The translations under genes and the position numbers were made by a program. Of a DNA stretch of 64,000 nucleotides, positions 1 through 11,300 are shown piece by piece; position 1 is the stretch's first letter, and every line of letters starts with the position of its first letter. Below the pieces are notes generated by a model that was given only the letters and a program-made list of their open reading frames with translations, was not told where the DNA came from and did no database searches. Source of the stretch: Nageia nagi (Eukaryota; Pinophyta); contig JBITNC010000001.1 of the NCBI GenBank assembly GCA_050084985.1, positions 152,024,001-152,088,000 on the forward strand. The letters are read 5' to 3'.

Positions 1-689
1 ACAACAACTTCCTAGCTGCAATTTTGATTTGCTTGTAGTAATTGACTTTTTTTTTTTTAATTTAACGTTTCAATCTAACATTATTAATTTGTAAAAATGT
101 TTAATTAGAAGATCGATTATCTTAGAAGAAAAGTTCATAAATTCAAATTTTCTTTTACATAAGAAAACTATAAAATAAAATAATATGATTTGGACACAAA
201 ACATATAAAAAAGATCTAAATCTTAAATAATGAAAGAACCCCTAATCTCTATTTTTGTTACCTTATAATCTTATCAACCTATCAATATCTTTAAAAATTA
301 CAAATCTTTAATCTTTAATCTCGATTGTTGGTTGAATTAATCATGTGTTGACCTTGCTACGATATGTGTCCCATGTTCCATTCAATTCTCAATACGAGAC
401 ACACATGCTATGTATGCAACAGTTGATCTCTAGTGAACGTTAATATAATTTACCTTTATTTTTCTATTCATAAACCCTATAAGAAGAATTGTTACTACAT
501 TTTCTAAACCACCACAATATTTGATGACACTTGGAAAGACTAAAAAAAAAAAATTAAATACAATGCTATAAAAGAACATCATATTTTCATGAATCCTTTG
601 TAACTAGTTTTTATATGAACGTAAATCATAGCTAAAGATAGATATTATTAATTTAAAGACAGATATTATTAATTAAACCCTAAATCAAA

Positions 690-840
690 TCAAGTGAAAA
701 GTAGAGGCCGACATGGACCGTTGGTAATACAAAGATGCCATCCGATGGGCCTAATGAGTATAATCCCATCCACATGTCCTGCCCAAACCAAAGAATGCTC
801 GCACTCATATCATCTCAGAAGGTTATATTTATATGCACTC
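690..840 (+). promoter_or_regulatory. Conserved upstream block with TATA-like box, VAL-like copy A
   Basis: A block near 690-810 ('cctgcccaaaccaaagaat' and neighbours) is shared with copies B (20525-20640) and C (24640-24755) and looks better conserved than more distal flanks. A TATA-like run at 824-835 lies about 110 bases before the ATG at 946. Copy B keeps the matching run at 20663-20672; copy C lacks it. Promoter function is inferred from position and conservation. Confidence 0.45.
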
Positions 841-945
841 ACACCTTCATAGTGCTTAGCGTACAAAGTTGGTTGTCTTAGGGAGTTCCCTTTCGCTCTT
901 CCCTCCGAATTGGGTCCATTTTCTTCCTTCCTCTCTGCTGTTACA

Positions 946-1737
946 ATGGAAAGAGTATTTTCCAGCAATCGAAATGAAAGTGGGAAATCTCTGCAGTCCA
1001 ATTCTTGTTTCAACATCAAGTGCCCAATCCCTCTCTCTTTTCCTCCACCTACCCCAAATATTTGTGATCGTTGCACCCCTTCCTACCAGAATCAAAATCA
1101 GATCGAGATTCAGAGACCACCAGATATGCCATCCGGACCTAGCATATCTTCATCTGGGTCTGTTGAGAAGCGACCTCTCCTGACATGGCGGGAAGATTTT
1201 CAATCCAGGGATAAGGCTGCTGCTGATGGTGTGCAGGATGACTGTCCCCTCGATGATGTAATGGTTTTGTTAAGAGAAGCCCTAGGTGCAATAGAGAAGG
1301 AGGATCTGGATATAATCCAACAACATAGGGGTGTAGATCAACAAGAAATGGTAAGAGATCAAACATACAACACGATGACTGGTGCTTCTAATGTCATTAC
1401 CAACGTCAAATCAGTAGCTCAGAATACCAATATGGCGAATGCACTTTCAAGTCCTGCTCCTCATGTGAGTGATGGAAATAGGGTTCGTGGACATCCTGGG
1501 CATCTACATGACTGCACTTGTATTGTATGTAGACAGCCTTCCAGAGGAAATAGACACCCTGAGGGCTGCAATTGCTATGTGTGTGATGCTTACAAACGCA
1601 GACGTGAAACCTACAAGAAAATACAAGAGGATGGAGATGGAGAGGAACACTATGCACATAAAGATGACTGGGTAGAGGCTGATTTTGGAATTGGACCTGC
1701 TACTGCTCCTTCCAAGAAGAAGAAGCGATTTTGCTAA
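946..1737 (+). CDS. Short VAL/HSI2-like zinc protein, copy A (no B3 or CW domain)
   Basis: A single open frame of 263 residues from the ATG at 946; this start is chosen because the same Met-Glu-Arg context opens copies B and C. An in-frame ATG at 910 would add 12 residues not shared with them. The C-terminal cluster at residues 190-213 reads C-x-C-x2-C-x12-C-x-C-x2-C followed by a basic KRRRE stretch; this matches the conserved Cys region that follows the CW domain in plant VAL (HSI2) repressors. The N-terminus keeps the first half of the VAL PHD-like zinc domain (CFNIKC, then CDRC) but lacks the second half: 57 codons present in copy C are absent, in frame. The end is Lys-rich (KKKKRF), a likely nuclear signal. 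VAL proteins bind RY DNA through B3 and recruit Polycomb repressors; with B3 absent this protein could at most act through partners. The frame is GC-richer than its surroundings and has no introns. Function is unproven; it could be a recently silenced gene. Confidence 0.65.
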   Translation: MERVFSSNRNESGKSLQSNSCFNIKCPIPLSFPPPTPNICDRCTPSYQNQNQIEIQRPPDMPSGPSISSSGSVEKRPLLTWREDFQSRDKAAADGVQDDCPLDDVMVLLREALGAIEKEDLDIIQQHRGVDQQEMVRDQTYNTMTGASNVITNVKSVAQNTNMANALSSPAPHVSDGNRVRGHPGHLHDCTCIVCRQPSRGNRHPEGCNCYVCDAYKRRRETYKKIQEDGDGEEHYAHKDDWVEADFGIGPATAPSKKKKRFC

Positions 1738-2950
1738 CTCAGGGAGAGTTGGAGTTTCAACATAACATTTCTGGACAACCCTAAACATCTGAATTTTTTT
1801 AAAGATCTGTGCTGGATTTTATATTCTATACATTCTTTTCTGTAGATAAATATTTTAGGATAGATCTCTTTGTTCATGAATTGCACGTATTGCTTTCAAG
1901 ATCTTCTTGGAAACTATTTGTAATGGAATATGTATTGCATTTAATAGAATGCAAACAATTCTTTGTGTAAGTCTCATTAAGTTATTGAAGGACGTTTTAA
2001 ATTGTCAATAAGCTGTATTTTATTTTAACTCTTTATTCCATCGAATGTTGTTCCGTCATCATCGTGGCTCATAATATTGGAGACGAAAAAGAAAGCGTTA
2101 TTTAAAAAGATTGTGAGATGGTTTTGAAATTTACGAGCTTTTAATTAGTTAATTGTTGGTTTATCTTGTTTGATATAATTTAATACTAAAATTTCAAATT
2201 ATAAATAAATCTTATCCAAAAAATTTAATAGTAGGTTAGAGATAAGTATGCATTAAAAGTTATAGTTCAATTTCTAAGTATTCTATTAGTTTAATATTAA
2301 TATTCAAATTTAAATTTAAGCAAGATAATTTTCATGAAAAAAATTAAATGATTTTCACATGAACAATTATTAAGGAGATCAACCTTTACCTATCTTAACC
2401 TAAAGGATAAACATGAAATGATAAAACATTTGTTGTTATGATGAAGGACCTACCCTACATGGATGAACTAAGTCTAAGAAAAATGTTATTTGTTGTCCCC
2501 TTTACTTTGAGGTAATTCTTGAAAAAGTAACTAAAATAAAAAAGACTGTGATGTAAAATAATAATTTGCAAATTGGTCACATATATACACCAAGACTTAA
2601 TGGCTGTACATAATATGTAACTTGATGATCTTACTCTTTAATATGGGTAGATAATGATCCCATGCCAATTAAAGATCCTAAAAATATGATAAACTTGATA
2701 GTTATTATATTTTTGAAAGCATGATGAATATGCTAAACTTGTAAGCATGATAAAATTGATATTTTAAAAATATATTATTGAATAATATTATCATATGATA
2801 ATCTAAATGGCTTCCTTATCATGGGCAGTCAATGAGATTGCCCTAACCAAGGTTCCTAACAATGTCAATTTGATTTATGATGTTATATGACATACAAAAT
2901 ATTATTGTTAATAAAATATATAAAATAATAATATTTGAGGTAACCTCCCC

Positions 2951-5371
2951 ATCATTAAAAGAGTACAAGGATCTAACGTCACGAGTCTCTAAGAGTTTCA
3001 AATTCATTCTCTATCGATTCTCTTTGGTGGGTTATCTCTTGTGTTCCCCTATCAAATTATGTTTATATCTATGGAATACTTTCTAAGATCATCTCTTCTG
3101 GCTTCTTCTCAACTCCTACCATTTATTTCATAGGTCATATGACTTTATCTATCCACTAAGTTTCATATGTATATGTCTTCCCTTTCTCATTGGGAGGGGC
3201 TTGATTTGGAATAATTTGGGTTTCTAGAATCTCTTACATCTCTTGCTCAAACTAAACCAACATCCAATGATCTTTCTATTGGATTTTGAGATGGATACTC
3301 ACCTCTCCTAATGTTTGTTAATATATATTTTTAAGGGGAGGCTCTTACTACACCAAAATTGGAATTCAAGGGAAGTTCTAAAATGTCATGTTACATATTT
3401 TTAATGGATATTTATCATGCATTGTTGATGAGGACATCATAAAAACATTTGGAGAATAAAAATGACTATAAACTATCTTATCAAACCACCCTTTTAGATC
3501 ATTTAATGATGCTTAAAAATATCCTTCTATGTCATAAAATCCCACTTATAGTGGCAAAATGATCCTTGAATGTCATTGTAGTTACATTTTTGAGGCAATT
3601 ACTAATTATTGTAAAAGTTAACTTTTACGTCATGTAATAATCATCATTATATATATATATATATATATATATAATGATGACAATTTGAAACCTCCTTAAA
3701 AAGCTTTAAAAAATAAACAAGTAGATGGGGGGTGAGGTCTCTCAGTCAGATTCACATGAGAATCATGAAACTTAGGAATTTGAAGATGGCATGTGCCATC
3801 GCATGATGAGATTGTAGTTTGATCATACAGCTCGATAGCTAGTAATTTGGGTGATGCATCATGTGGATTGGCTATGTAGGGTGGTAGATACCACTTTCTA
3901 TGATAACTCATTGAACTTGCATGCAAGCTAATGTAAAAATAGTCTATGGGTTCCCAATGTCTTTACTATGCTTACCTAACCTGCTTATCTCTTATCTCAT
4001 GCTCAAGCCCTATTCTCTATAGTATTCAATCTACATTTGGGGAGAGTATATAGGAAGGATTTCCTTAATGATTTCCTTAGTTTTGAAGTTTTTTCATCAT
4101 GGGTGGTCAACTTCTTAGGATAGAAATTGCTAATTATTTATTTTTTAAGAAAAATATACATCTTTGGAGTACTTTGTATACAGGTGGTCTTCAAAACTTC
4201 ATAAAGGCTTTTATAGGTAACAATTTTAACCTATCATAAATAATCCTAGAGTCTTAGAATAATGTACATATCATTATTAGTAGTATTTCCTTTTATTTCA
4301 CTAAAAATGTAATTGCTATAGCTACATGTCTTTTGTAGGAGAAATAATAGTGGCAAGGAGAAACACAAGATAAAAAGAAATATATTGAATTCTTAATCTC
4401 CAAGGTTGGTAAATTAAAATACTTGAGAGAGGGATTTTCTATAAAGAGAATGCCAAAGAAGTGGGATAAGATACTAAAGGTTGTGATTTGATATATGATA
4501 TTAAAAGGTAGATTCTCCTTAGCAACAGGTCTACATCTTTTACTTCTAAATTATTTCTTTAATAATCATATAAATTTCCCATTCTTTATTTGCAATTCAC
4601 TTACTAGATCATCTATAGTTAAAGCTAAGAAGTTATACTCTAACGTCCCTTTACAGTAGGGGCTAATCCTCATAGTCTATAACTATAATTTATCTAATTC
4701 TCCTACTACCCTTCTAGATTGGAAAATGGTAATTGAATAAGGCCATAACCCTACTAATGAACATGAGATACAAAATGAGCCCCACTCTCCCACTAGACTT
4801 CTCTTTTCCAACAAAAATACCTTAGTTGTTGAAGTTCCCTTAAACCTTCACCAAATACCAAGGGCCCAAGTTGAAGATTATTCCACATAGACAATGTTAT
4901 ACTAAGAATGGTTAATTGGATTCATAATAAGAAGAATACTCTTATCAAATCCTTCTCTCTTATTCCAATTGATTTCAAGATGTCTAGAAATATTTACCCT
5001 ATACAAAATCTTCTTCACTTAAGGATCTATCATAACTGTAACAAATCATTCTACCTTGGGGATGGACCTATATAGTAGTCGATGATGAAAAATAAAGTTT
5101 GATGTTGCATAATATTCTCCTTTTTATTCATGCACATTAAACTAAGGTTTAAAAACTTTCTATTTATTATTATGGTTGGTATATTAAATATTTTTTGGAT
5201 AGATTAAAAAATGTTAGATCAAGTCATAGAAGGTTATTGTGTAAATATTTTGGTATGTATTTTGATGTCTATAGTTTTGGGTCCATCACAATTCCAAACT
5301 CTTAATGCAAATGTATGCCTTGTAATAACTAAAGCATTGTATAATGACCTTGATCATGGGCTATAATGATT
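2951..5371. other. No gene recognised; AT-rich intergenic DNA
   Basis: Both strands are full of stops. A segment near 2950-3300 has coding-like composition on the minus strand but no motif I can name. An AT hairpin lies at 3641-3680. Confidence 0.5.
3611..3680. repeat. Two adjacent palindromes, one an (AT)n hairpin
   Basis: Positions 3611-3628 form a perfect 18-bp palindrome (gtaaaagttaacttttac). Directly after, 3641-3680 is an (AT)n tract flanked by inverted arms tcatcatta and taatgatga, so the whole 40 bp can fold on itself. Confidence 0.8.
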
Positions 5372-5590
5372 ATAGGATATGAACATAATGGGTATGATTT
5401 GGAGGCCGTTGAGTATTTTTATAAAATGTAATTGATCAATTTCAAACTAGATTCAATAAAATTTGTGAGTATTCTTCTTGTATGTGAAATTCCTACAAAA
5501 TTAAAATGGGGCAAAGATAGTCATGAATAAGTAACTATATGTGGGTTTATTTTGCATGCAATCATTATAGTAGCCCTAATAGACATGTAT
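5372..5590 (+). pseudogene. PPR protein fragment
   Basis: Translation gives a recognisable PPR series: GYEHNGYDLEAVEYFYKM, then a 'DSIKFVSILLVC' helix pair, a 'GKDSHE' and 'CGF' segment and 'ALIDMY'. These are hallmark strings of plant PLS-class PPR proteins, which bind organelle RNA. Stops interrupt after YKM, after the HE pair and after DMY, and no flanking PPR units continue in frame. A dead fragment, probably from the same family as the larger PPR remains further right. Confidence 0.7.
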
Positions 5591-5879
5591 TAAATATGTA
5601 ATACTATACATATATGGTTGGCCTTCTTGACCAAGTAAAATGATAGTACTACTTTTAAACATAATTTGTAGAAAAATATAGCTATATGAAAAGGAGCTTC
5701 ATAAAGAGTGTATTAAATCTAATAAATCTCACAATAGATGTTAGAATTGAAGATCTTTCAAAACTAGATTACATGTCATATTTCTCACTTTAAATTTTAG
5801 CTTACAACAAATATCCTTTATCAAATTTCCATCCTTTAAGTGGTTAAAATAGTTGGTACCCCTTACAATAATTTCTTGT

Positions 5880-6120
5880 ACATCCATTCTTTGCATACCT
5901 TGGAATCATTGCAATTCATGAAATTGTTTACTTTCACTTTAACTTTTAGCTTACATGGAGAAAAAACCATAAATTCTTTTTTTTTTTTAATTTTATATTT
6001 TATAATAATTTCTCATACAACCATTATTTTCATTTCCTAGAATCATTACATTAAATGAAACTATTCACTTTCACTCTAACTTTTAGTTTACATGGAGAAA
6101 AAAGCATAAGTTTTTTGGAT
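5880..6120. repeat. Tandem duplication, unit about 140 bp
   Basis: 'aacttttagcttacatggag' near 5940 recurs as 'aacttttagtttacatggag' near 6080, with matching sequence on both sides. Two diverged units; no coding content. Confidence 0.65.
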
Positions 6121-6324
6121 CCTGCAATGTTTAATTACTAGCTTAAGGCTTCCAAAAAAATGTTAGTATGTTGCAATTGAGAAAGCTTAAAAATGTTATA
6201 TATATATTTCCTAAAGTGTTCATGGTTTACATTATACAAAATATTCATCACCTATCAAAGTTTATCTAGAAATAAATATATATCAACTAAGTATTTGAAT
6301 GATTATTTCTTATATAATTAAGTT

Positions 6325-6690
6325 CTATGATATGAAATGCACTATGCAATATATGATATAAAATGATCTAATGCACCATATATATGAATGATCTAGGTAC
6401 ACTAATGATATGAAATAATCTAAGTGCACCATACATATAATATGAAATGATACAATGCATGATCCATATGGTATGAAATGATCTAGGGCACCATATGCTA
6501 TGAAGTGATCCAAACACACTATCCATATGATATGAAATGATCCAAGTACACCATATATATGATATGAAATGATCAAGTACAACATATGATATGAAATGAT
6601 CCAATGTACTATATGATATGAAATGTTTGAATTCAACATATGATATGAAATAATCCAATAATATGAAATGTTTCAAATGCACCATGCCTC
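6325..6690. repeat. Minisatellite array 1 (atatgatatgaaatgatcca core)
   Basis: About a dozen units of roughly 25-33 bp share the core 'atatgatatgaaatgatcca' followed by a variable gtgcacc/gtacacc link. Long apparent reading frames on the minus strand here arise only from the repeat. Confidence 0.85.
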
Positions 6691-7399
6691 ATGGTTATCA
6701 ACTCAATTGCATAAAATTTTATTGGTATTCTACATCTTAGCAAGTTGTAAATGTTATCTATGCATTGCATCCCATGTCATAAGTGTTCATGCTTGACATT
6801 ATACCAAAACTTCATGGAGGTAGTTTTAGATGAAGAGAGAATATGTTGAGTTATAGGCTTAAAAAAATAAATTTCATTCTTGGTTGTTATCATGGTTATT
6901 ATCATAATTATAGTGTGGAGTTATTTTCTTAGTACCTTAACCAATTTATAGGAAATGGTTATGAAGCATTCATTTCTCAACCCTGTAGTAAAAATAATGA
7001 ATTTTGTGTTGATAATAAATTGGGTACTATTTGAGGTGACTAACTTGGATTATGACCATTAAGAGCTTTGATAAAGCCTCTAACTCCTGCTTGAAATAAG
7101 ATATTCTAAACTATGGGGTATTCTTTGAATAAATCCCCATTTTTAGGTTCCAATATTTTCTACCTCATCATTTTTCCTTAAGCTTGTATGCAACTCCAAG
7201 ACATTCCCATAGAAAGAGGTATTTTCCATCCTACATAGCCAATATTTTAATCCATCACCAAACTACAGTATCATTATGAGATCCACATTCAATTCTCAAG
7301 TTACACCCAAAATGCAACATCATACATGTATGGTTTACCTTATTAGCCATGGCGGGCATCTAGATGAAGTAAAAGATAAATAAGATACCAATAAGACCT

Positions 7400-7640
7400 A
7401 ATAAAAATGATTTAATGCAAAATATTATATGAAATGATCCAATGTATCATCCATATGATATGAAATGATCCAATACACCATATGATACGAAATAATTCAA
7501 GTTCACCATCCATATGATATAAAATGATCAAGTGCAACATATGATACGAAATGATAAAATGCATCATATGAAATATCCCAATGTAACATATGATATGAAA
7601 TGATACAAGTACACCATATCATCTGAATGCACTATACCTC
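7400..7640. repeat. Minisatellite array 2 (same core as array 1)
   Basis: Several units of the 'gatatgaaatgatccaa' core, less regular than array 1 and part of the second 1-kb duplicate. Confidence 0.8.
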
Positions 7641-8300
7641 ATGGATGATATTATACAAAAAATTCATGTAAGTAGTTTTGAACAAAGAGAGAGAAGCAAC
7701 TGAGTTACAAGCTTTAAAAAATAAGTCTAATTCTTGGTTGTTAGCAAAGTTACAATGTAGAGTTATTTTCTTAGTACCTTGACCATTTTGCATGCAATGG
7801 TGATGAGGCATTCATTTATCAACCCCATAGCAACAACAATGAATTATTTATTGATAATAAATTAGGTACCATGTATAGTAACCCTTCCTTCATCCCAAGA
7901 GTCGGCCACTTGAGGTAACCAACTTGGATTATGATCATAAAGAGATTTGATGAAGCCTATAGCTCCTCCTTGACATAAAATATTCAAAACTATGAGGTAT
8001 TCTTTGAATAAATCCCCATTTTCAAGTTTTAGTATTTTTTATCTTATCATTAATTTTCATTCAGCTTATGTGCAACTTTAAGATGTTTCCATTGAAAGTG
8101 ATATTCACCACTCTACAAATCCAATCTTTCAATCCATATTCAAACTATGATCTCATCATGAAATGTACCATCCCACATATCATCTTCAATTCTCAAGTTA
8201 CATCCAAAATGTAATACTATACATGTATGATTGACCTTCTTGTCCATGGTGGGAATCTAGATGAATAAAAAGATAAATAAAATACTAATAAGATCTAACA

Positions 8301-8837
8301 AAAATTAGCATCCATCACATCTATAAAAATTGGATAAATAATTTTGATAGAATTTCTATAGATATGACATGGATGTATATTTTTACAACTCTTTGAACAA
8401 TGGAATATGTGGGCATTGATACAAATGATGTTACATTTGTTAGTGTATTATTTTCATGTAGCCATGTAGTTATAGTAAAATAAGGCTATCAATATTTCAA
8501 ATGAATGAATGATTATTATCATATATTACACCCACAAGGAAACTAATATATGTATGGTTGACCTTCTTGGCCAAGCTAGGCTAGACTGGCTAGATTTTTG
8601 GGTCCTATAGAATTCATAGAAGGCCCATGTACAACTTGATCAAATAAAGTACATGTGAAAAATAATGAAATATATTATACAAAAAAATAATAGAAGTATT
8701 CTTGGACAAAGTGAGATAATATATTATACAAAAAATTCATGCAACTATATTCTTGGACAAAGAAAATGAGGCATCTCTTCATAAAATAATAATATGTTCA
8801 AAATTTATTCATGTTTATTTAGATAAGTTTCATATAA
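8301..8837. other. No gene recognised; small tandem repeat near 8650-8780
   Basis: 'atatattatacaaaaaa' followed by 'attcttggacaaag' occurs twice about 55-60 bp apart (8665-8715 and 8723-8765). Otherwise featureless AT-rich DNA. Confidence 0.5.
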
Positions 8838-8975
8838 AGATACATCAAAACTATACATATCCATGTTAATTACATCAATACTATGCATATACATGTTACA
8901 TCAAAACTATAGATATCCAAATATGTTAAATATCCAACTATGTTGCATCAAAACTATGCTATGTTACATCTTTTT
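8838..8975. repeat. Minisatellite of about 30 bp (atgttacatcaaaactat), partner at 21708-21830
   Basis: Four to five diverged units of 'atgttacatcaaaactat' plus 'a-atatcca'. The same array opens the duplicated block at 21708, so it marks the left edge of the PPR-bearing duplication. Confidence 0.7.
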
Positions 8976-9489
8976 ATTCCTTCTAAATAAGATTAGGGAA
9001 GGATTTTGTGAAGCTTCATATAACAAAGATGAAAATGCTAAAATATGAGGTTTCTTCATTGTGGCCATCTATTTGTTCTTTTAAAATGATATTATTTTCT
9101 CTACATGGGTTATGAGAATACTGACTTTCTTGTAATCTTCAGAGTCTTGAAGGTCAATACTAATCACCTTGCCTTCAGCCACTATATCATTGATCACCTT
9201 TTTTGTTAAAACAATGAATATTCTTTTTTTGTTAATTAGTACTTGTATGAATTGACTAGCATGCAATAAGCAAGTTATATTTTAATAAGATGATTATATC
9301 AAGAACATGAATTTAAAATTGTTAATAGAATATAATACATATTTTTAACACAATAAAGGTCAATGCAACACAAGAAATTTTTTTGTAACAAAGAAATTAT
9401 CTTATTTAGAAGGAATTATTAGGGCACCTTCATTGCCTATCTTGCCAATAAAACCTAATGCTACAATTTGTACTTGTTTGCTTAGTTCC

Positions 9490-10915
9490 TATAAAATTCA
9501 TAACAAATTGGGCTTGGAAATTCATGGAAAAGTAACTAGATGTGGGTTTTTTTTTCATGTGTAATTGTGATAATAGCCTCATTGAGATGAAATCTCATGA
9601 ACTATAATGATCCCAAGATATACATAAAATGGGGTATTTGAAAAGGCTCTAGGGACTTTTAAGCATATGCATGCAATTTTTAAGTGCAAATCTAAACTCT
9701 ATAACCTTTTTTAGCATTATTACATGTGCCACCATGGGCTCTTAAAGAAGGTATGAACATACATTAAAGAGTAGCTGTATAAAATGTTGTGGTTGTGAAC
9801 ATCCTAATAGACATGTATGTAAAATATGGAAGAATACAAAAAGACCCATGAATTATTTGACAAGCTACATGATGCACACATAGTTTCATAGACTACAATG
9901 ATTGGTGGATATGCAATTCATGGCTATGAAAAGGATGCCCTTAAACTCTTTGATATGATAAAGCACAACCTTTGTATGTGTTCCATTTGCATGAAAACAT
10001 GCAATTCTAGTGGATTAGGGTCTTAAATGCTTTAATAACATACATGAATTTTATTGCATTATTCATGGGATAAATAATTATACAATCCTATTTTTGTTAG
10101 AGCCTAAAAATGCTTCATATTATATTCTTTCAAATATTTATATTGAATTGGTTAGCTGGTATGATGTTCAAAGATTAATGATATTGATAAAAGATAGAGG
10201 AATCAAGAAGATAACTGGACGTACTTGTATTGAAGTTGACAAAAGGGTACATGCTTCTTATAGCAAATAGATCATACTCACAAACATAGAATATATATGA
10301 AAAATGGAGAAATTGTTGAATGAAATGAAGGAAACATAGTATATTACAAATATAGTACCTATGTTTTATAATACTATGATTTTAATTAATGGAATTGAAC
10401 TATTTATGAAAGCCTTATTTTTTAATATTACAATTTCATAATGTTTAACTATTTTAAGGAATCTTGTACAATTGTATAATGAAGAGTTTAAAAAGGAGGT
10501 GCAAGAATCAAAAAGATGAAGATGAAATAGAAAATACTTTATGAACAATGCATGCTAAAGGACTTAAAAGTAACCTAGTACTTTGGTATGAATATATTAG
10601 AGAAAATTTTAATTGTACTTTGCTTTTACCTTCATAATTTTGCTACCATACTTTGAATAAACAATTTTTTTTACAAGATATCAAGGAGGAAGAGAAGGAA
10701 CAAATCATTCACCACCATAGTGAGAAAACTATAGAATTTTCTTTTAGGATACTAACCATATCCTCTGGTACAAACATTCAAGTTGTGATGAACATTCAAC
10801 TATGTAGTAACTACCACTCTATGAAAAAGTTGCTATTCAAAATTATTCCATGAGAAATTATTGTAAGGGATTTCAACCATTTTCACCACTTTAAGGATGG
10901 ATAGTATTCATATGA
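9490..10915 (+). pseudogene. PPR-E/E+-DYW RNA-editing factor pseudogene, block 1
   Basis: In order: PPR scraps (IHGKVTRCGF near 9520; GMNIH near 9755; ILIDMYVKYGRI near 9805), a motif 'MIGGYAIHGYEKDALKLFDM' near 9900, an E motif 'LEPKNASYYILSNIYIEL', an E+ part 'RGIKK...IEVDKRVHA' ending near 10270, then about 400 bp of foreign or intron-like sequence, then a DYW domain from about 10668: KEEEKEQIIHHHSEK (keeping the HxE zinc/deaminase motif) through 'EIIVRDFNHFHHFKDG'. The tail is KDG-stop-YSYDDY-stop, so the CxC zinc cysteines are Tyr. DYW proteins edit C to U in organelle RNA. Multiple stops and frameshifts make this non-functional. Confidence 0.85.
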
Positions 10916-11035
10916 TGATTACTAGTGATTGAATAAAAGATGTTTGTTGTGGAAATAGAATAAATAGTTTTATAGTAAATGATAAAATTTAGTGAAATAT
11001 TTAACTATCATGATCTCATAGTTATATTTTAGATA

Positions 11036-11300
11036 GGCAAGGATCCATGCATAACAACCATGATAAACATGTATGCAAAATATGGGAGCATTAAGATGAT
11101 AAGGGTTTTATTTGAAAAAAATAGGGTATGGAAAAATAAGTAGATGTGGTTTTCTTTCATATGAAATTGTGATAACAATCCTGATAGAAATATATTTAAA
11201 ATATGGGAGCATTAAGATGGTAAGGATTTTGTTTGAATAAAATAGCATATGAAAAAATACCTAGATGTGGATTTCCTTCGCATGAAAATGTGATAATATC
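11036..11300 (+). pseudogene. Tandemly duplicated PPR scrap
   Basis: 'aaatatgggagcattaagat' occurs at about 11081 and 11197, a period of about 117 bp. Translation of the first gives MINMYAKYGSIKMIRVLFEK, a PPR fragment. Both units are interrupted. Confidence 0.65.

Larger units (their letters stand above)
1..2950. repeat. Segmental duplication, copy A block (pairs with 24300-27835)
   Basis: Collinear similarity to the 24.3-27.8 kb block is seen well outside the gene. Upstream, the 'accaccacaatatttgat' stretch near 510 recurs near 24522. Downstream, 'aatattggagacgaaaaa' near 2075 recurs near 26210, and 'aacaatgtcaatttgattt' near 2858 recurs near 27766. Similarity fades after about 2950. The C block carries several hundred extra bases between 26450 and 27400. 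Because promoter and flanks are shared, the gene multiplied by DNA duplication and not by separate retroposition of each copy. Confidence 0.8.
6325..8300. repeat. About 1-kb tandem duplication, each unit holding a minisatellite
   Basis: The 6690-7385 sequence (for example 'gttattttcttagtacctt' near 6923) recurs at 7640-8290 (near 7763). Each unit begins with a run of minisatellite (6325-6690 and 7400-7640). The two units differ by many substitutions and by indels, so the duplication is old. Confidence 0.75.
8838..11150. repeat. Segmental duplication, PPR block 1 (pairs with 21706-24010)
   Basis: Collinear with 21706-24010 over about 2.3 kb. It includes the opening minisatellite, 'ttattttctctacatgggtt' (9091 and 21952), the PPR remains, and the final 'ggcaaggatccatgcataa' (11036 and 23909). 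Confidence 0.85.

Noticed and set aside
3345-3640. 'actacaccaaaattgga' near 3348 as the end of a CACTA-type transposon
   Set aside because: No matching inverted end or target duplication was found nearby.
6325-6685. Two overlapping minus-strand frames of about 105 codons rich in Ile, Ser, Tyr and His
   Set aside because: They are translations of the minisatellite; the repetition keeps the frame open.
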